Shown here one piece after another: positions 7,408 to 15,632 of a stretch of 53,735 nt of DNA. This DNA is from an uncultured Oscillospiraceae bacterium (GTDB lineage Bacteria > Bacillota > Clostridia > Oscillospirales > Acutalibacteraceae). Position 1 is the first letter of the stretch. Each line of letters opens with the position of its first letter. The notes beneath the pieces were generated by a model, which had not been told where the DNA came from, made no database searches, and was given only the letters and a program-made list of their open reading frames with translations. The stretch is taken from contig UQOE01000014.1 of the NCBI GenBank assembly GCA_900542575.1, forward strand, positions 1 to 53,735, in the 5' to 3' direction. Both the position numbers and the translations under genes were made by a program.

Positions 7408-8535
7408 TTGGCCCAATCCTGCTATTTCGAATCTCCTTACGGATGGCTCCAGCTCTCCGAGGACGACGCCGGCCTGACTGCCTGCCATTTCCTGTCGGAC
7501 GAGGAGGAACCTGTTCTGGAGGGACCGCCCTCCGGCCGGTTTCTGCCTCAGGCCGCCGAGGAACTGGCGCAGTATTTCGCTGGGGAACGCGAATCTTTTG
7601 ATATCCCCCTGTCCTTCCACGGCACAGAATTTCAGAACGCAGTCTGGAAAGCCGCGTGCAAAATCCCCTATGCCACCACCTGCACCTATCAGGACATTGC
7701 AGCAGCGGTTGGAAACTTTCGAGCGGCCCATGCGGTTGGAACCGCCATGAGCCAGTGTCCGCTCTCTTTCTTTGTCCCATGTCAGCGGGTGCGCGGAAAA
7801 AGCAGCAGATCGCAGGGGCAGGACCGACGGGACCAAATTGTTTCCCAGGAATTAAAATTTGCTCTGTTTCGTGTGCTGCGGAAAAAAGGTGCGGCCCTCA
7901 CCGGCGTTGCCGATCTCACTGGCCTTGCACCGCTGCCTGTCGGCGTGTCGGTCGCCGTCCCGGTCCCGGCCGAAATCGTCCGAAGCCTGCAGACGGCACC
8001 GACTCTGGACTATTATCATTCGTATTATGCACTGAACGGGCGGCTTAACGACATTGTGACAAAGGGTACCGGATTTCTTACAGAACACGGGTTCCAGGCA
8101 TATGGCATCACGACCGATTCCGTATCGCTCGACAGAAACCGGACCTCTCCGCTGCCGCATAAAACGGCGGCGACCCGGGCCGGACTCGGGTGGATTGGAA
8201 AAAGCTGTCTGCTGGTGACGAAAGAATTCGGCAGTGCCGTGCGCCTTTCCACGCTTCTGACCGATGCTCCGCTCCCGCCGGATACGCCAATCCGCAAAAG
8301 TTTCTGTGGATCCTGCCGGCGATGTGTCGATGCCTGTCCCGGCCACGCGCTGAAGGGCGCCCTCTGGAGTCCGGGCATACCCCGCTCCGAATTGCTCGAT
8401 TGGGAATTGTGCCGAAAAACGCAGCTTCATATCATGGAGCAGGCGACGGGAATCCACCAGGATCTCTGCGGGAAATGTTTCGCCGTCTGTCCCTACACAC
8501 AGAAATACATCAAAAAAGTCCCGGCCATTGGATGA
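7408..8535 (+). CDS. Fusion: O6-methylguanine-DNA methyltransferase-like domain + QueG-like 4Fe-4S reductase
   Basis: Residues 1-130 match the DNA alkyltransferase (MGMT/Ogt) fold: HGTEFQNAVWKAACKIPYAT, TCTYQDIAAAVG, then the active-site segment FVPCQRV. The nucleophile C125 is present, but the normal PCHRV histidine is glutamine, and the usual C-terminal helices are absent. Residues ~150-375 match clostridial epoxyqueuosine reductase-like proteins: PLPHKTAATRAGLGWIGKS, CGSCRRCVDACPG and CGKCFAVCPYTQ (two [4Fe-4S] sites). No internal ribosome binding site precedes the second domain. The residues between the domains resemble neither family, so a frameshift-made fusion of two neighbouring genes is possible. 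The TTG start follows AAAGGAGG. Confidence 0.75.
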   Translation: MAQSCYFESPYGWLQLSEDDAGLTACHFLSDEEEPVLEGPPSGRFLPQAAEELAQYFAGERESFDIPLSFHGTEFQNAVWKAACKIPYATTCTYQDIAAAVGNFRAAHAVGTAMSQCPLSFFVPCQRVRGKSSRSQGQDRRDQIVSQELKFALFRVLRKKGAALTGVADLTGLAPLPVGVSVAVPVPAEIVRSLQTAPTLDYYHSYYALNGRLNDIVTKGTGFLTEHGFQAYGITTDSVSLDRNRTSPLPHKTAATRAGLGWIGKSCLLVTKEFGSAVRLSTLLTDAPLPPDTPIRKSFCGSCRRCVDACPGHALKGALWSPGIPRSELLDWELCRKTQLHIMEQATGIHQDLCGKCFAVCPYTQKYIKKVPAIG

Positions 8536-9207
8536 CCGGGATTTTCTCTATCAAACACTGTGTACAGTTTTTGCCCCAGACCGGATGGCCATCTTTCATC
8601 TCAATGTTGCCAAGCAGACATACGGATGCGCAGGTGCCACAGCCGATGCAGTCCGGAGTGGTATGGAATTTTTTCGTGCTCATCATGGTCATGTACATCA
8701 TCGGGTTGATGACGTTGGACATGGCCGATTTGCCAAGTGCTTCTTTCGGCAGCGTTGACACCGTTCTGGATCATCTCAGCAATCTCTGCAATCTTGGGCT
8801 CCGCTGCCGCTACAATCTTTTGGTTCTCCTCATCCGGTTTCGCAGCGCCGGAGGTGGTATAGCTCTGCGGCATAATGACTGAGTTGAATCCCAGCACTTC
8901 GAACCCGATCTTTGCGGCGAGCTTCCTTGTGTAAGTCTCCGTAATCCACGGCGTCTCCGCACAGGTTGCAATGAAATAAGCTTTTTTGTTTCCACCAAAC
9001 GTGGATTTTTCCATGAATTCCGTCATGACTTTCGGATACCGACCGGCATAGACCGGTCCGACAAACACATACGGAACTGTGCTCTGATAAGTACCTGTCG
9101 TTCCTTCGCGAAGATAGACCGCAATGTTTTCAATTGCACGCCCATTGTCTGCGCAATTCTCTCTGCTACGTGCCGGCTGTTTCCGGTACCGGAAAATATA
9201 AAATCAT
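8510..9207 (-). pseudogene. EFR1-type flavodoxin/ferredoxin, three frameshifts and truncated C-terminus
   Basis: Intact members are ~250-residue proteins with an N-terminal flavodoxin (FSGTGNSRHVAERIAQ here) and two C-terminal ferredoxin clusters. The gene starts at ATG 9205-9207 behind AGGAGG but shifts frame almost at once (one base missing in TTTT). It shifts again after VQLK (one A missing) and after EMIQN (one base extra). Correcting all three gives exactly 233 codons. The first cluster motif CIGCGTCASVC is present. The second stops after CTQCL and runs into the neighbour's terminator, so its last cysteines are lost even in a corrected frame. Probably non-functional. Confidence 0.75.
8511..8548. 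terminator. Bidirectional terminator overlapping two gene ends
   Basis: TCCCGG (8519-8524) pairs with CCGGGA (8536-8541), with T-rich tracts on both sides (TTTTCTCT on plus, TTTTTT on minus). It overlaps the stop of the QueG-like fusion and the truncated end of the EFR1 gene. Confidence 0.6.
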
Positions 9208-9294
9208 GGCAATTGCCTCCTGATGCCAATTTTCGGGACGCCGTCCCAAGTGATTGACATAATCGTAACACAGCGGAGAAGCAATGGAGCATTC

Positions 9295-9316
9295 GTAAAG
9301 AAAATCGAGACGAAAG
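9295..9316. repeat. 22-bp shared upstream element, copy 2
   Basis: Matches 7305-7326 with one mismatch. It lies about 90 bp upstream of the EFR1 pseudogene start, just above a possible -35. Confidence 0.55.
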
Positions 9317-9350
9317 GACCGCGCTGCACCTGGGCAGACCGCGGTCCTTT
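9313..9350 (-). terminator. Hairpin after the DUF6506-like gene
   Basis: AAAGGACCGCG (9313-9323) pairs with CGCGGTCCTTT (9340-9350). The 3' T-tract is short on either strand. Confidence 0.55.
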
Positions 9351-9360
9351 GCGTTGTCTC

Positions 9361-9666
9361 TTATTTGTTGAACAGATCGTCGCCGCTCTTAAAATCGAAT
9401 GCGGGATGGAAATCGAATCGCACGGCTCCTACGGCGATTCCGGGGCCGACGGCCTCCTTGATTTTCGCCATGCCCTCGACGCCAAATCCGGCGCAGAGCT
9501 CGATGGCGGTGCAGCCTTTGGCGACCATCTCTTTTGCCGCCTCCGCGGCCTCGGAGTAGGTGGAGCAGCCGATGACATTCATGTTGATGTCCGAGGACGG
9601 AATCTCCGCGCGATTCACTTTCGGATCCAGACCCGGGGCAACATAGATAAAGGTACATTCGAACAT
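9361..9666 (-). CDS. Small DUF6506-like protein of unknown function
   Basis: A 101-residue soluble protein (ending GDDLFNK) with TIM-barrel-fragment-like repeats (AAEAAKEMVAKGCTAIELCA and VEGMAKIKEAVGPGIAVGA). I recall this as the small family called DUF6506, with no known activity. The ATG at 9664-9666 has AAGGAGG upstream. It follows the zinc-ribbon gene by 12 nt, so the two are co-transcribed. Confidence 0.7.
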   Translation of the reverse strand: MFECTFIYVAPGLDPKVNRAEIPSSDINMNVIGCSTYSEAAEAAKEMVAKGCTAIELCAGFGVEGMAKIKEAVGPGIAVGAVRFDFHPAFDFKSGDDLFNK

Positions 9667-9678
9667 GGAAATGCCTCC

Positions 9679-9963
9679 TTATGATTTGCGGAAATTGCCG
9701 AACACGCCGGCTTTTCGCATTTTATCCAGTGCTTTGATAAACTTCTGCAGCTTTGCGTGGTTCATAACCTTCGGATTCGCAATAATTTTCGGGAACAGGG
9801 CATCGAGCCCAAGCTGCAGCGCCACGATGCCCGCCTCTTTGGCGGCCTCTTTGATTTTCGGCCCATACTTTGCCATGCACTCCGGGCAGATGTGGATGGG
9901 GCCGGAGCCCTGGTAGGATTTGCGGCAGAGCCAGCAGGTACAGGAAGTGGCAGGTTTGCTCAT
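9679..9963 (-). CDS. Small zinc-ribbon protein of unknown function
   Basis: A 94-residue protein with an N-terminal CXXC pair (CTCWLC) and a second pair (ICPEC) 15 residues later, typical of a structural zinc ribbon. The remainder is helical and lysine-rich, ending KMRKAGVFGNFRKS. I do not recognise the family. The ATG at 9961-9963 has AAGGAGG 8 nt upstream; a more upstream in-frame start is rejected because it lacks a ribosome binding site. It lies 13 nt after hsdR and 12 nt before the DUF6506-like gene, and could be read through from hsdR. Confidence 0.65.
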   Translation of the reverse strand: MSKPATSCTCWLCRKSYQGSGPIHICPECMAKYGPKIKEAAKEAGIVALQLGLDALFPKIIANPKVMNHAKLQKFIKALDKMRKAGVFGNFRKS

Positions 9964-9976
9964 GATTTGTTCCTCC

Positions 9977-12900
9977 TTAAGCTGCATTGGCATTTATCTG
10001 TTCAATCACTTTTCGGATGCCTGCCCAGACGTGCAGGTCCGTAAAGATTTCATCCACGCTGCCACGGTCCGTAAACGGCGTTTCGCGAAGAACGCGAAGA
10101 TCTTTCATCATGCCGTTCTCCACGATATAGTTTACGATTTCCTTCACAAAATAGATTTGCCGGGAGTCCATTGTAGTCTCATCGAGATAGGCGGAAAACG
10201 CCTCCATGGCGGCCTTCCGGTCCAATCCGACAATGCTGCGGACAAATTCTCCCAGCGATTCATTGCCGTATTCCCGTTCATAATCCGCTCGCGTGCCCAG
10301 CTCGTTCCAGAGAATATCTTCCAGCTGCTTAACATCCGTCTCCGTCAGCGGCTGATTGTTGTGGAGTTTGGAAATAGCCTCCTCATTTGCATGGGTTCGG
10401 ACATAATACTCCGCCTTTTCCCTGTAGGTCTGGAGATCGCTGCTCTCCAAATTGGAACCATGCTCCTCCGTAGCAATCACGGAATCGCGAAAATCGGTTT
10501 CATACTTGGTCTGCGGCGTGTTTTCCAGGTAGACCATAAGGTCTCGGAGTTGGGTGCGCAGGAACTCAAGTTCTTTCGTCCCGGCATTCTCCAGGTAGTC
10601 CTCATCGAGTACTTTGTGAATGAGTTCCGATTTCTTTTTCACCGCCGGGATGTGCTCCACACGGGACAAACTGCGCAGGCGCCGTTTGAGATCTTTCGCC
10701 GGTCGCGCTGTTATGGATCCCTCCAGTCTCTGGAGCTCCATGGTATAAAGCAATGCGTCAAAACGGACAATTTTGGGGAGATCCTGGTCCGGATAGATGA
10801 GCGGAGCAACCTCTTCTTTCGCCTGTCGAATATCGTCCGCAATGAGATTCTGATACGAATTTCGGTCCGCAAAGCGCTCTACATATTTCAAATGCTGCCG
10901 GACCTGGAAATTGCCGCGGTCCAGTGCATCCACTTTTTTACTCACTACTTTCACAAGTTCCGCACGGTACGCCTGCAGTTCAGCATTCTGATACTGCGGT
11001 TTCTGCAATGCGAAAATGAGACGGAACTGCAGGTTAAAAACTGCCTCCTGCAGAGTTGTCACTTTCGCCGCCGACTCGCCCTCACTTTTCATACCGAAGA
11101 AGTCAAAGTTTCCGCAGAAGTCGAAAATATAAAATATTTTCTTGTCTTCCCCGTCTATGAGTCCCGGGCACAGGCGCGTGCCGCGTCCGATCATCTGCCA
11201 GAACTTCGACTTGCTCATGACCTTCTTGAAGAAAACCAGATTCAGAATTTCCGGCACGTCGATGCCGGTGTCCAGCATATCAACGGATATCGCAATTTGA
11301 GGCATTTTCTCCCGCTGGGAGAACTCATCGATGGCGCTCTGGGAGTAGTTGATATGGTTGTCGATGACCTTCGCAAAATCCGGTCCCAGGTAAGGATATT
11401 CCTTATGAAATACCTCGAGAATTTTCTCGGCATGGGCGTGATTCTTGGCAAAGATAATGGTCTTGCCAATCTTTTCCCCATAGTCCACTTTCAGCCCCTG
11501 GGTCATAAGAATGTTCAGAACTTTGCGGATGGTGTCCTCGTTGAAGATGACTGAGTTCATCTTCTCTGCATCGATACAGCTTGGGAGCTGTCCCTCTTCG
11601 TCCAGGAACATTTCCTCGTACTGTTCTTGTTCCTCCGGGGAAAGGTCATCGTAACGGATGCCCTCACTCATGAATTTGAGCTTCGTGTCAAAATGTTTGT
11701 AATCGACGAGGTATCCCTCTTTGACCGCTTCCGCGAGCTCATAGCCATAGGTCGGGTCGCCATGCTGCAGCTCAAAAATATCGTATGTATTTTTGTCGAT
11801 TTCATTCTTCGGCGTCGCTGTCATTCCGACCAGCGGCGCATCGAAGTAGTTGAAAATATCTTTGTATTTGTTGTAAATAGAGCGATGCGCTTCGTCGCAG
11901 ATAACGAGGTCAAAATGGCCGCAGGAGAACACTTTTCCCTCATCATCTTTTGCGTCGTCTATCATGCCAATCATGGTCTGATATGTGGAGAAGACACAGT
12001 GGGCACTGTAGTTGCCCTTCTCTTCTGAGAGGTTGGTACAGGACAAAGACGGCAGAAGGTTGACGAAACTACGTTTTGCCTGGGCAACCAGTGCTGTCCG
12101 GTCTGCCAGGAACAGGATATTCTTGACCCATCCTTTATCCATCAGAATTTTACACAGCGAAATAGCAGTTCGAGTCTTACCGGAACCAGTTGCCATGACA
12201 AGCAGCGCCTTTCTGCGGTTTTGCGAAAAGGCATCGCAGACCGCGCGGACCGCTTCTTTCTGATAGTGGCGCCCCGCTATGTCATTGTCATAGGCAATAT
12301 CGTCCAAACTGGTACGCATTTCAAGCAGATTAAACCACTGATCCAGATCTCGTTTTGAGTAGACAGATGCGACCTTCCGCTCCGGATAGACACCATCGTT
12401 TATCCTCGTCTCAAACCCATTGGTCAGAAAGATGACCGGACGGCGGCCGCACTGTTCCTCCAGGATATTTGCATAGAGTTCCGCCTGCTGTCTACCTGCA
12501 CTGACATCCTTACAAGTTTTCTTCGCTTCTACAATAGCCAGCGGCTTTTGCTGGTCATCATAGAGAACATAGTCCGCATAGCCGATCCCAGACTGATTGG
12601 GCATGCCCTTCAGCTCTACCTCGTTGAGCCAGTTTACACCCTCGATCCAACCGGCATCCAGCAGCATGGTGTCAATGTATATTTTTCTCGTCTGGAACTC
12701 CGAAAGATCTAACGGCTTAGGAACATAGTTTGGTTCCTGCTGTTCCCGCTGCTTTGTCAGCTGGGCTTTCAGAGCCTCGTTTTCTGCAATCAGCTTCTGA
12801 AGATCTATACTTTTGTATTTTTTCAGTGGCGGTTCCGGAGCTGCCTGTTTTTTCGGTGCATCCAGCAATGACTCGTCGTATGGATGCTCCTCATACTCCG

Positions 12901-13279
12901 TCCCATAGCAATATGCCAGGAAGTCCATAAACTGGTAAAGGTTGTACAGACAGAGTCTGACGACCTCCGTCTTTATTTTTCGGTTCATGTGCGCCGCAAT
13001 GTTGCCGCATTTTCGAATGAAATCCAGTCTTTTCCAGAGATCGCCGTCTACCATGTCCTTGAAAGACATTTCGTGGAGCATGGCAGAGAGCGTATCCTTA
13101 TACGGCATCTGCAGATCCTCGTCCACCGAGTACATCCACTTCAGTGCACACTCCAATGCCTTTCGACAATACAGCACTGTCATTTGCTGATCAAATTGAT
13201 AGGACCGCTCTGCATCTACGGCGATGGGAGCAAAGGAACGAAACTTTTTTTCCTTCAGGAAGTAGTCGAAATTAGTCAT
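9977..13279 (-). CDS. hsdR: Type I restriction endonuclease, R subunit
   Basis: This 1100-residue motor/nuclease subunit translocates and cuts DNA when HsdM and HsdS meet an unmethylated site. The N-terminus (1-140) resembles a DUF4145 domain. The nuclease motif is at 230-253 (ADYVLYDDQQKPLAIVEAKK: D, E and K of the PD-ExK fold). Helicase motifs follow: Walker A MATGSGKTRT at 363-372, DEAH in VICDEAHRSIY near 450, and MIGRGTRLCPG (motif VI). The C-terminal third resembles EcoEI-type HsdR. The frame is uninterrupted. It is the last gene of the hsd locus, separated from hsdS by 230 bp, so it may have its own promoter. Confidence 0.95.
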   Translation of the reverse strand: MTNFDYFLKEKKFRSFAPIAVDAERSYQFDQQMTVLYCRKALECALKWMYSVDEDLQMPYKDTLSAMLHEMSFKDMVDGDLWKRLDFIRKCGNIAAHMNRKIKTEVVRLCLYNLYQFMDFLAYCYGTEYEEHPYDESLLDAPKKQAAPEPPLKKYKSIDLQKLIAENEALKAQLTKQREQQEPNYVPKPLDLSEFQTRKIYIDTMLLDAGWIEGVNWLNEVELKGMPNQSGIGYADYVLYDDQQKPLAIVEAKKTCKDVSAGRQQAELYANILEEQCGRRPVIFLTNGFETRINDGVYPERKVASVYSKRDLDQWFNLLEMRTSLDDIAYDNDIAGRHYQKEAVRAVCDAFSQNRRKALLVMATGSGKTRTAISLCKILMDKGWVKNILFLADRTALVAQAKRSFVNLLPSLSCTNLSEEKGNYSAHCVFSTYQTMIGMIDDAKDDEGKVFSCGHFDLVICDEAHRSIYNKYKDIFNYFDAPLVGMTATPKNEIDKNTYDIFELQHGDPTYGYELAEAVKEGYLVDYKHFDTKLKFMSEGIRYDDLSPEEQEQYEEMFLDEEGQLPSCIDAEKMNSVIFNEDTIRKVLNILMTQGLKVDYGEKIGKTIIFAKNHAHAEKILEVFHKEYPYLGPDFAKVIDNHINYSQSAIDEFSQREKMPQIAISVDMLDTGIDVPEILNLVFFKKVMSKSKFWQMIGRGTRLCPGLIDGEDKKIFYIFDFCGNFDFFGMKSEGESAAKVTTLQEAVFNLQFRLIFALQKPQYQNAELQAYRAELVKVVSKKVDALDRGNFQVRQHLKYVERFADRNSYQNLIADDIRQAKEEVAPLIYPDQDLPKIVRFDALLYTMELQRLEGSITARPAKDLKRRLRSLSRVEHIPAVKKKSELIHKVLDEDYLENAGTKELEFLRTQLRDLMVYLENTPQTKYETDFRDSVIATEEHGSNLESSDLQTYREKAEYYVRTHANEEAISKLHNNQPLTETDVKQLEDILWNELGTRADYEREYGNESLGEFVRSIVGLDRKAAMEAFSAYLDETTMDSRQIYFVKEIVNYIVENGMMKDLRVLRETPFTDRGSVDEIFTDLHVWAGIRKVIEQINANAA

Positions 13280-13338
13280 AACATTCTCCTATGTGCGCCC
13301 ACTTTATGGTCCCCGCAGGCGCAGAATATTCCACCTTT

Positions 13339-13368
13339 ATTATATACAACGCCGTGATGAATTACGAA
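13339..13368 (-). promoter_or_regulatory. Possible hsdR promoter in the 230-bp hsdS-hsdR gap
   Basis: A TATAAT (13339-13344) on the minus strand has a weak TTCGTA 18 bp upstream. Nothing else was recognised in 13280-13509. Confidence 0.35.
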
Positions 13369-13509
13369 TAAAGTTTACGTATGGGTGATGTTTGGGACCG
13401 CATTAGGTATACCTCTTCCAGACCGTGCAGTTTTGCTGCGCAGCTATTCTGGTTATTGATATTCGTAACATTAACCTGTCAGGCCCTCAATGGGTTTATT
13501 GTAGGAATA

Positions 13510-14580
13510 TTATGGCAAAAAGTTGAAAGGATTGAAGTTCGTTTTGGATTTATCGACCTGATCTGTAAATGCTGCAAATTCATTTTGCAGTCTTAATGGC
13601 GGTAATGGCATTGAAAAACCCTCAATTTGTTCTCGATTTACTTTTGGCATATTTGACCGTGCACTTAACGGTATTACATAGTTAAGGAAAAATTGAGACC
13701 TCATCACATAAGTCAAAAATGTGCGGTTACAATTCTGTTTGTTCGGTAATATTGGATACGCATCTGCAGAGCATAAACCATCAAAATCAGGCATGGCAAC
13801 CTTATTTAGGTTAGGACGTATTTTGCTATAAATAATATCCTCCGCCGTAAAAATGTATTTACCGCTTTTTACATTATCTTCCTTAACAGTACGATAACCG
13901 ATCAAACGACCAGTATCTTTTTCAATACTGTCAATTCCAATATGTGGATAATTGGCATACTTTTGATAATCAGTTGTCATATTAGCATCTATTTTTGCAA
14001 AAGCAGAAAAAGGCTCTATCTTCCAGCCCGTGGGATTGCTTTGCAGATCCCCAAACATCTCGACAAATCGGGCTTTTAATAGCTGATCAAGTAATTCTAT
14101 TTTCCTGTGCTGTTTTAATAAAAGCGATTTTGTCCTTTCTAATTTATTTGCTATCTTTTTTTGTTTTTCTAATTTTGGATAAGGAATTTCTATTTTTTCA
14201 AAAGCCGACTTTGTAATGTGTTTCATAGTAGCACCATGTGTTTGCTGTTCCATTTCTCGAAGATGATACTCAGTTGCAAACACAAAATATTGCTTATCTA
14301 TAGGCTTCTTATCAAAAACGACTTTGAAAATATGCTGATTTAGCAATGCTTTTCCACGATTCCATTTATATACGCCCAAGCTGGCTGACCAAGAAATTAG
14401 AATATCACCATTATTAATTTCAATTTTTTCAGGATATTTTCCATCATAATATGCAAGATCATAGCTATTACCTGTTAAATCCTGAATACGAATAATAGGC
14501 AATCCATGTTTTCCACGGTCCTCTGGTTTAAATGCGTATCCGTTAATATATGTAGCAATTTCTCCTAGTGCTATTTTCAT
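13510..14580 (-). CDS. hsdS: Type I restriction specificity subunit, HsdS (downstream copy)
   Basis: About 356 residues with two target-recognition domains separated by a conserved helix. TRD1 begins KIALGEIATYINGYAF. The central spacer contains LLKARFVEMFGDLQSNPTGW. TRD2 ends in LPPLRLQNEFAAFTDQVDKSK. The last helix that normally follows VDKSK is replaced by TNFNPFNFLP and a stop, so the C-terminus is slightly short. The ATG at 14578-14580 has GGAG 6 nt upstream; the longer ORF start lacks one. Its coding DNA is markedly AT-rich compared with hsdM and hsdR. It is downstream of the recombinase and shares a 31-bp direct repeat with the upstream hsdS. Confidence 0.85.
   Translation of the reverse strand: MKIALGEIATYINGYAFKPEDRGKHGLPIIRIQDLTGNSYDLAYYDGKYPEKIEINNGDILISWSASLGVYKWNRGKALLNQHIFKVVFDKKPIDKQYFVFATEYHLREMEQQTHGATMKHITKSAFEKIEIPYPKLEKQKKIANKLERTKSLLLKQHRKIELLDQLLKARFVEMFGDLQSNPTGWKIEPFSAFAKIDANMTTDYQKYANYPHIGIDSIEKDTGRLIGYRTVKEDNVKSGKYIFTAEDIIYSKIRPNLNKVAMPDFDGLCSADAYPILPNKQNCNRTFLTYVMRSQFFLNYVIPLSARSNMPKVNREQIEGFSMPLPPLRLQNEFAAFTDQVDKSKTNFNPFNFLP
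14046..14076. repeat. 31-bp direct repeat in hsdS spacer, copy 1
   Basis: Identical over 31 bp to 16247-16277, same orientation. It encodes KARFVEMFGD in the central spacer between the two recognition domains. Confidence 0.85.
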
Positions 14581-14619
14581 ACTATCTCCATTACAAAATA
14601 TCAATTTCTAAGAGAGCGC

Positions 14620-15591
14620 TTACGCAATAAATTTTTGATGAGCAATCTTAACATTATTCTGATTTACTATTGCGTATTCCATTGTCGTATCAATCTGGGA
14701 ATGTCCTAACAAACGCTGTACCTGTTCTATTGGCATACCTTTATTTATAGCTCGGGTTGCCATTGTCCTCCGGAACTTATGCGGATGAATTCGCTCCAGA
14801 TTCAGTTTTTTTCCTAATGTCCGAAGTCGAATCTCCACCCCGCTAATCTTTAATCGATCATGAGGTGCGTTTAACGAAACAAATAATGCCTCGTTATTAT
14901 CTGTTCTGCTTGCGAGATATTTTTGAAGATGGATCTTCGATTTCGCATCAAAATAAACGATTCGTTCCTTGTCCCCTTTCCCGATCACAACACATTCGCG
15001 CGTCTCAAAATTCACGTCACAAATATTTAAGTTCACTAATTCTCCAACACGGACGCCTGTAGAATAAAGGAAATCTATCATAGCCAAGTCTCGAATATTT
15101 TTGCAGCCATCTCTTAGCTTTTCTATGCATTCATCGTTGATCACATTCTTCACTGGCTTTTTTGTTCGAATCTTATGAATACGCCTCATAGGGCTCTTTA
15201 AAATATAATTTTCTTCTTCCAGCCAAGAAAAAAAGCTCGAAAGATTCCGCCGAATGTTATCGACGGTCACTTTCGAGCATTGATTTTTATTGGGATATTC
15301 TGCTAAATACCCACGCAGTATTTCTGTGGTAATTTGTCTGATGGGTAAATGTATCTCAACTAACATGCGTTGAATTGTTGCCTTATAGTACGCTAATGTC
15401 CGCTCTGAACATCCTTCAACCGTTTTTGCCTCAATAAATAAATTCAGATATTCCTGGTTTGATATAGGTTTTGTTTTCGGCATATCTGTAGCAAAATGTC
15501 GAAGCATCACTTCTTGCAGCTTCTTCAACTGGGCAACATTCAAAACCTCTGCCATATCATTGATTACAGCCACCATTTTTTCTTCCAGCAT
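14620..15591 (-). CDS. Tyrosine recombinase between two hsdS genes
   Basis: The 323-residue XerC/XerD-like integrase has a SAM-like N-terminal core-binding domain (~40-130) and a catalytic domain. The catalytic residues are visible: R181 (STGVRVGEL), H271 and R274 (HPHKFRRT), H297 (LLGHSQ) and Y306 (TTMEYAI). Such recombinases next to hsdS genes rearrange specificity domains in several Firmicutes and Bacteroidetes. The ATG follows AAAAAAGGAG. It ends 39 nt before the start of the downstream hsdS. It is AT-rich like the hsdS genes, which suggests the hsdS-int-hsdS block was acquired or exchanged as a unit. Confidence 0.9.
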   Translation of the reverse strand: MLEEKMVAVINDMAEVLNVAQLKKLQEVMLRHFATDMPKTKPISNQEYLNLFIEAKTVEGCSERTLAYYKATIQRMLVEIHLPIRQITTEILRGYLAEYPNKNQCSKVTVDNIRRNLSSFFSWLEEENYILKSPMRRIHKIRTKKPVKNVINDECIEKLRDGCKNIRDLAMIDFLYSTGVRVGELVNLNICDVNFETRECVVIGKGDKERIVYFDAKSKIHLQKYLASRTDNNEALFVSLNAPHDRLKISGVEIRLRTLGKKLNLERIHPHKFRRTMATRAINKGMPIEQVQRLLGHSQIDTTMEYAIVNQNNVKIAHQKFIA

Positions 15592-15632
15592 ACTGATACA
15601 CTCCTTTTTTATTGGAGTATATCAAGAAATGC

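Noticed and set aside
9920..11554. Long plus-strand open frame (544 codons)
   Set aside because: It is antisense to hsdR, which has clear helicase and nuclease motifs; no ribosome binding site or recognisable domain.
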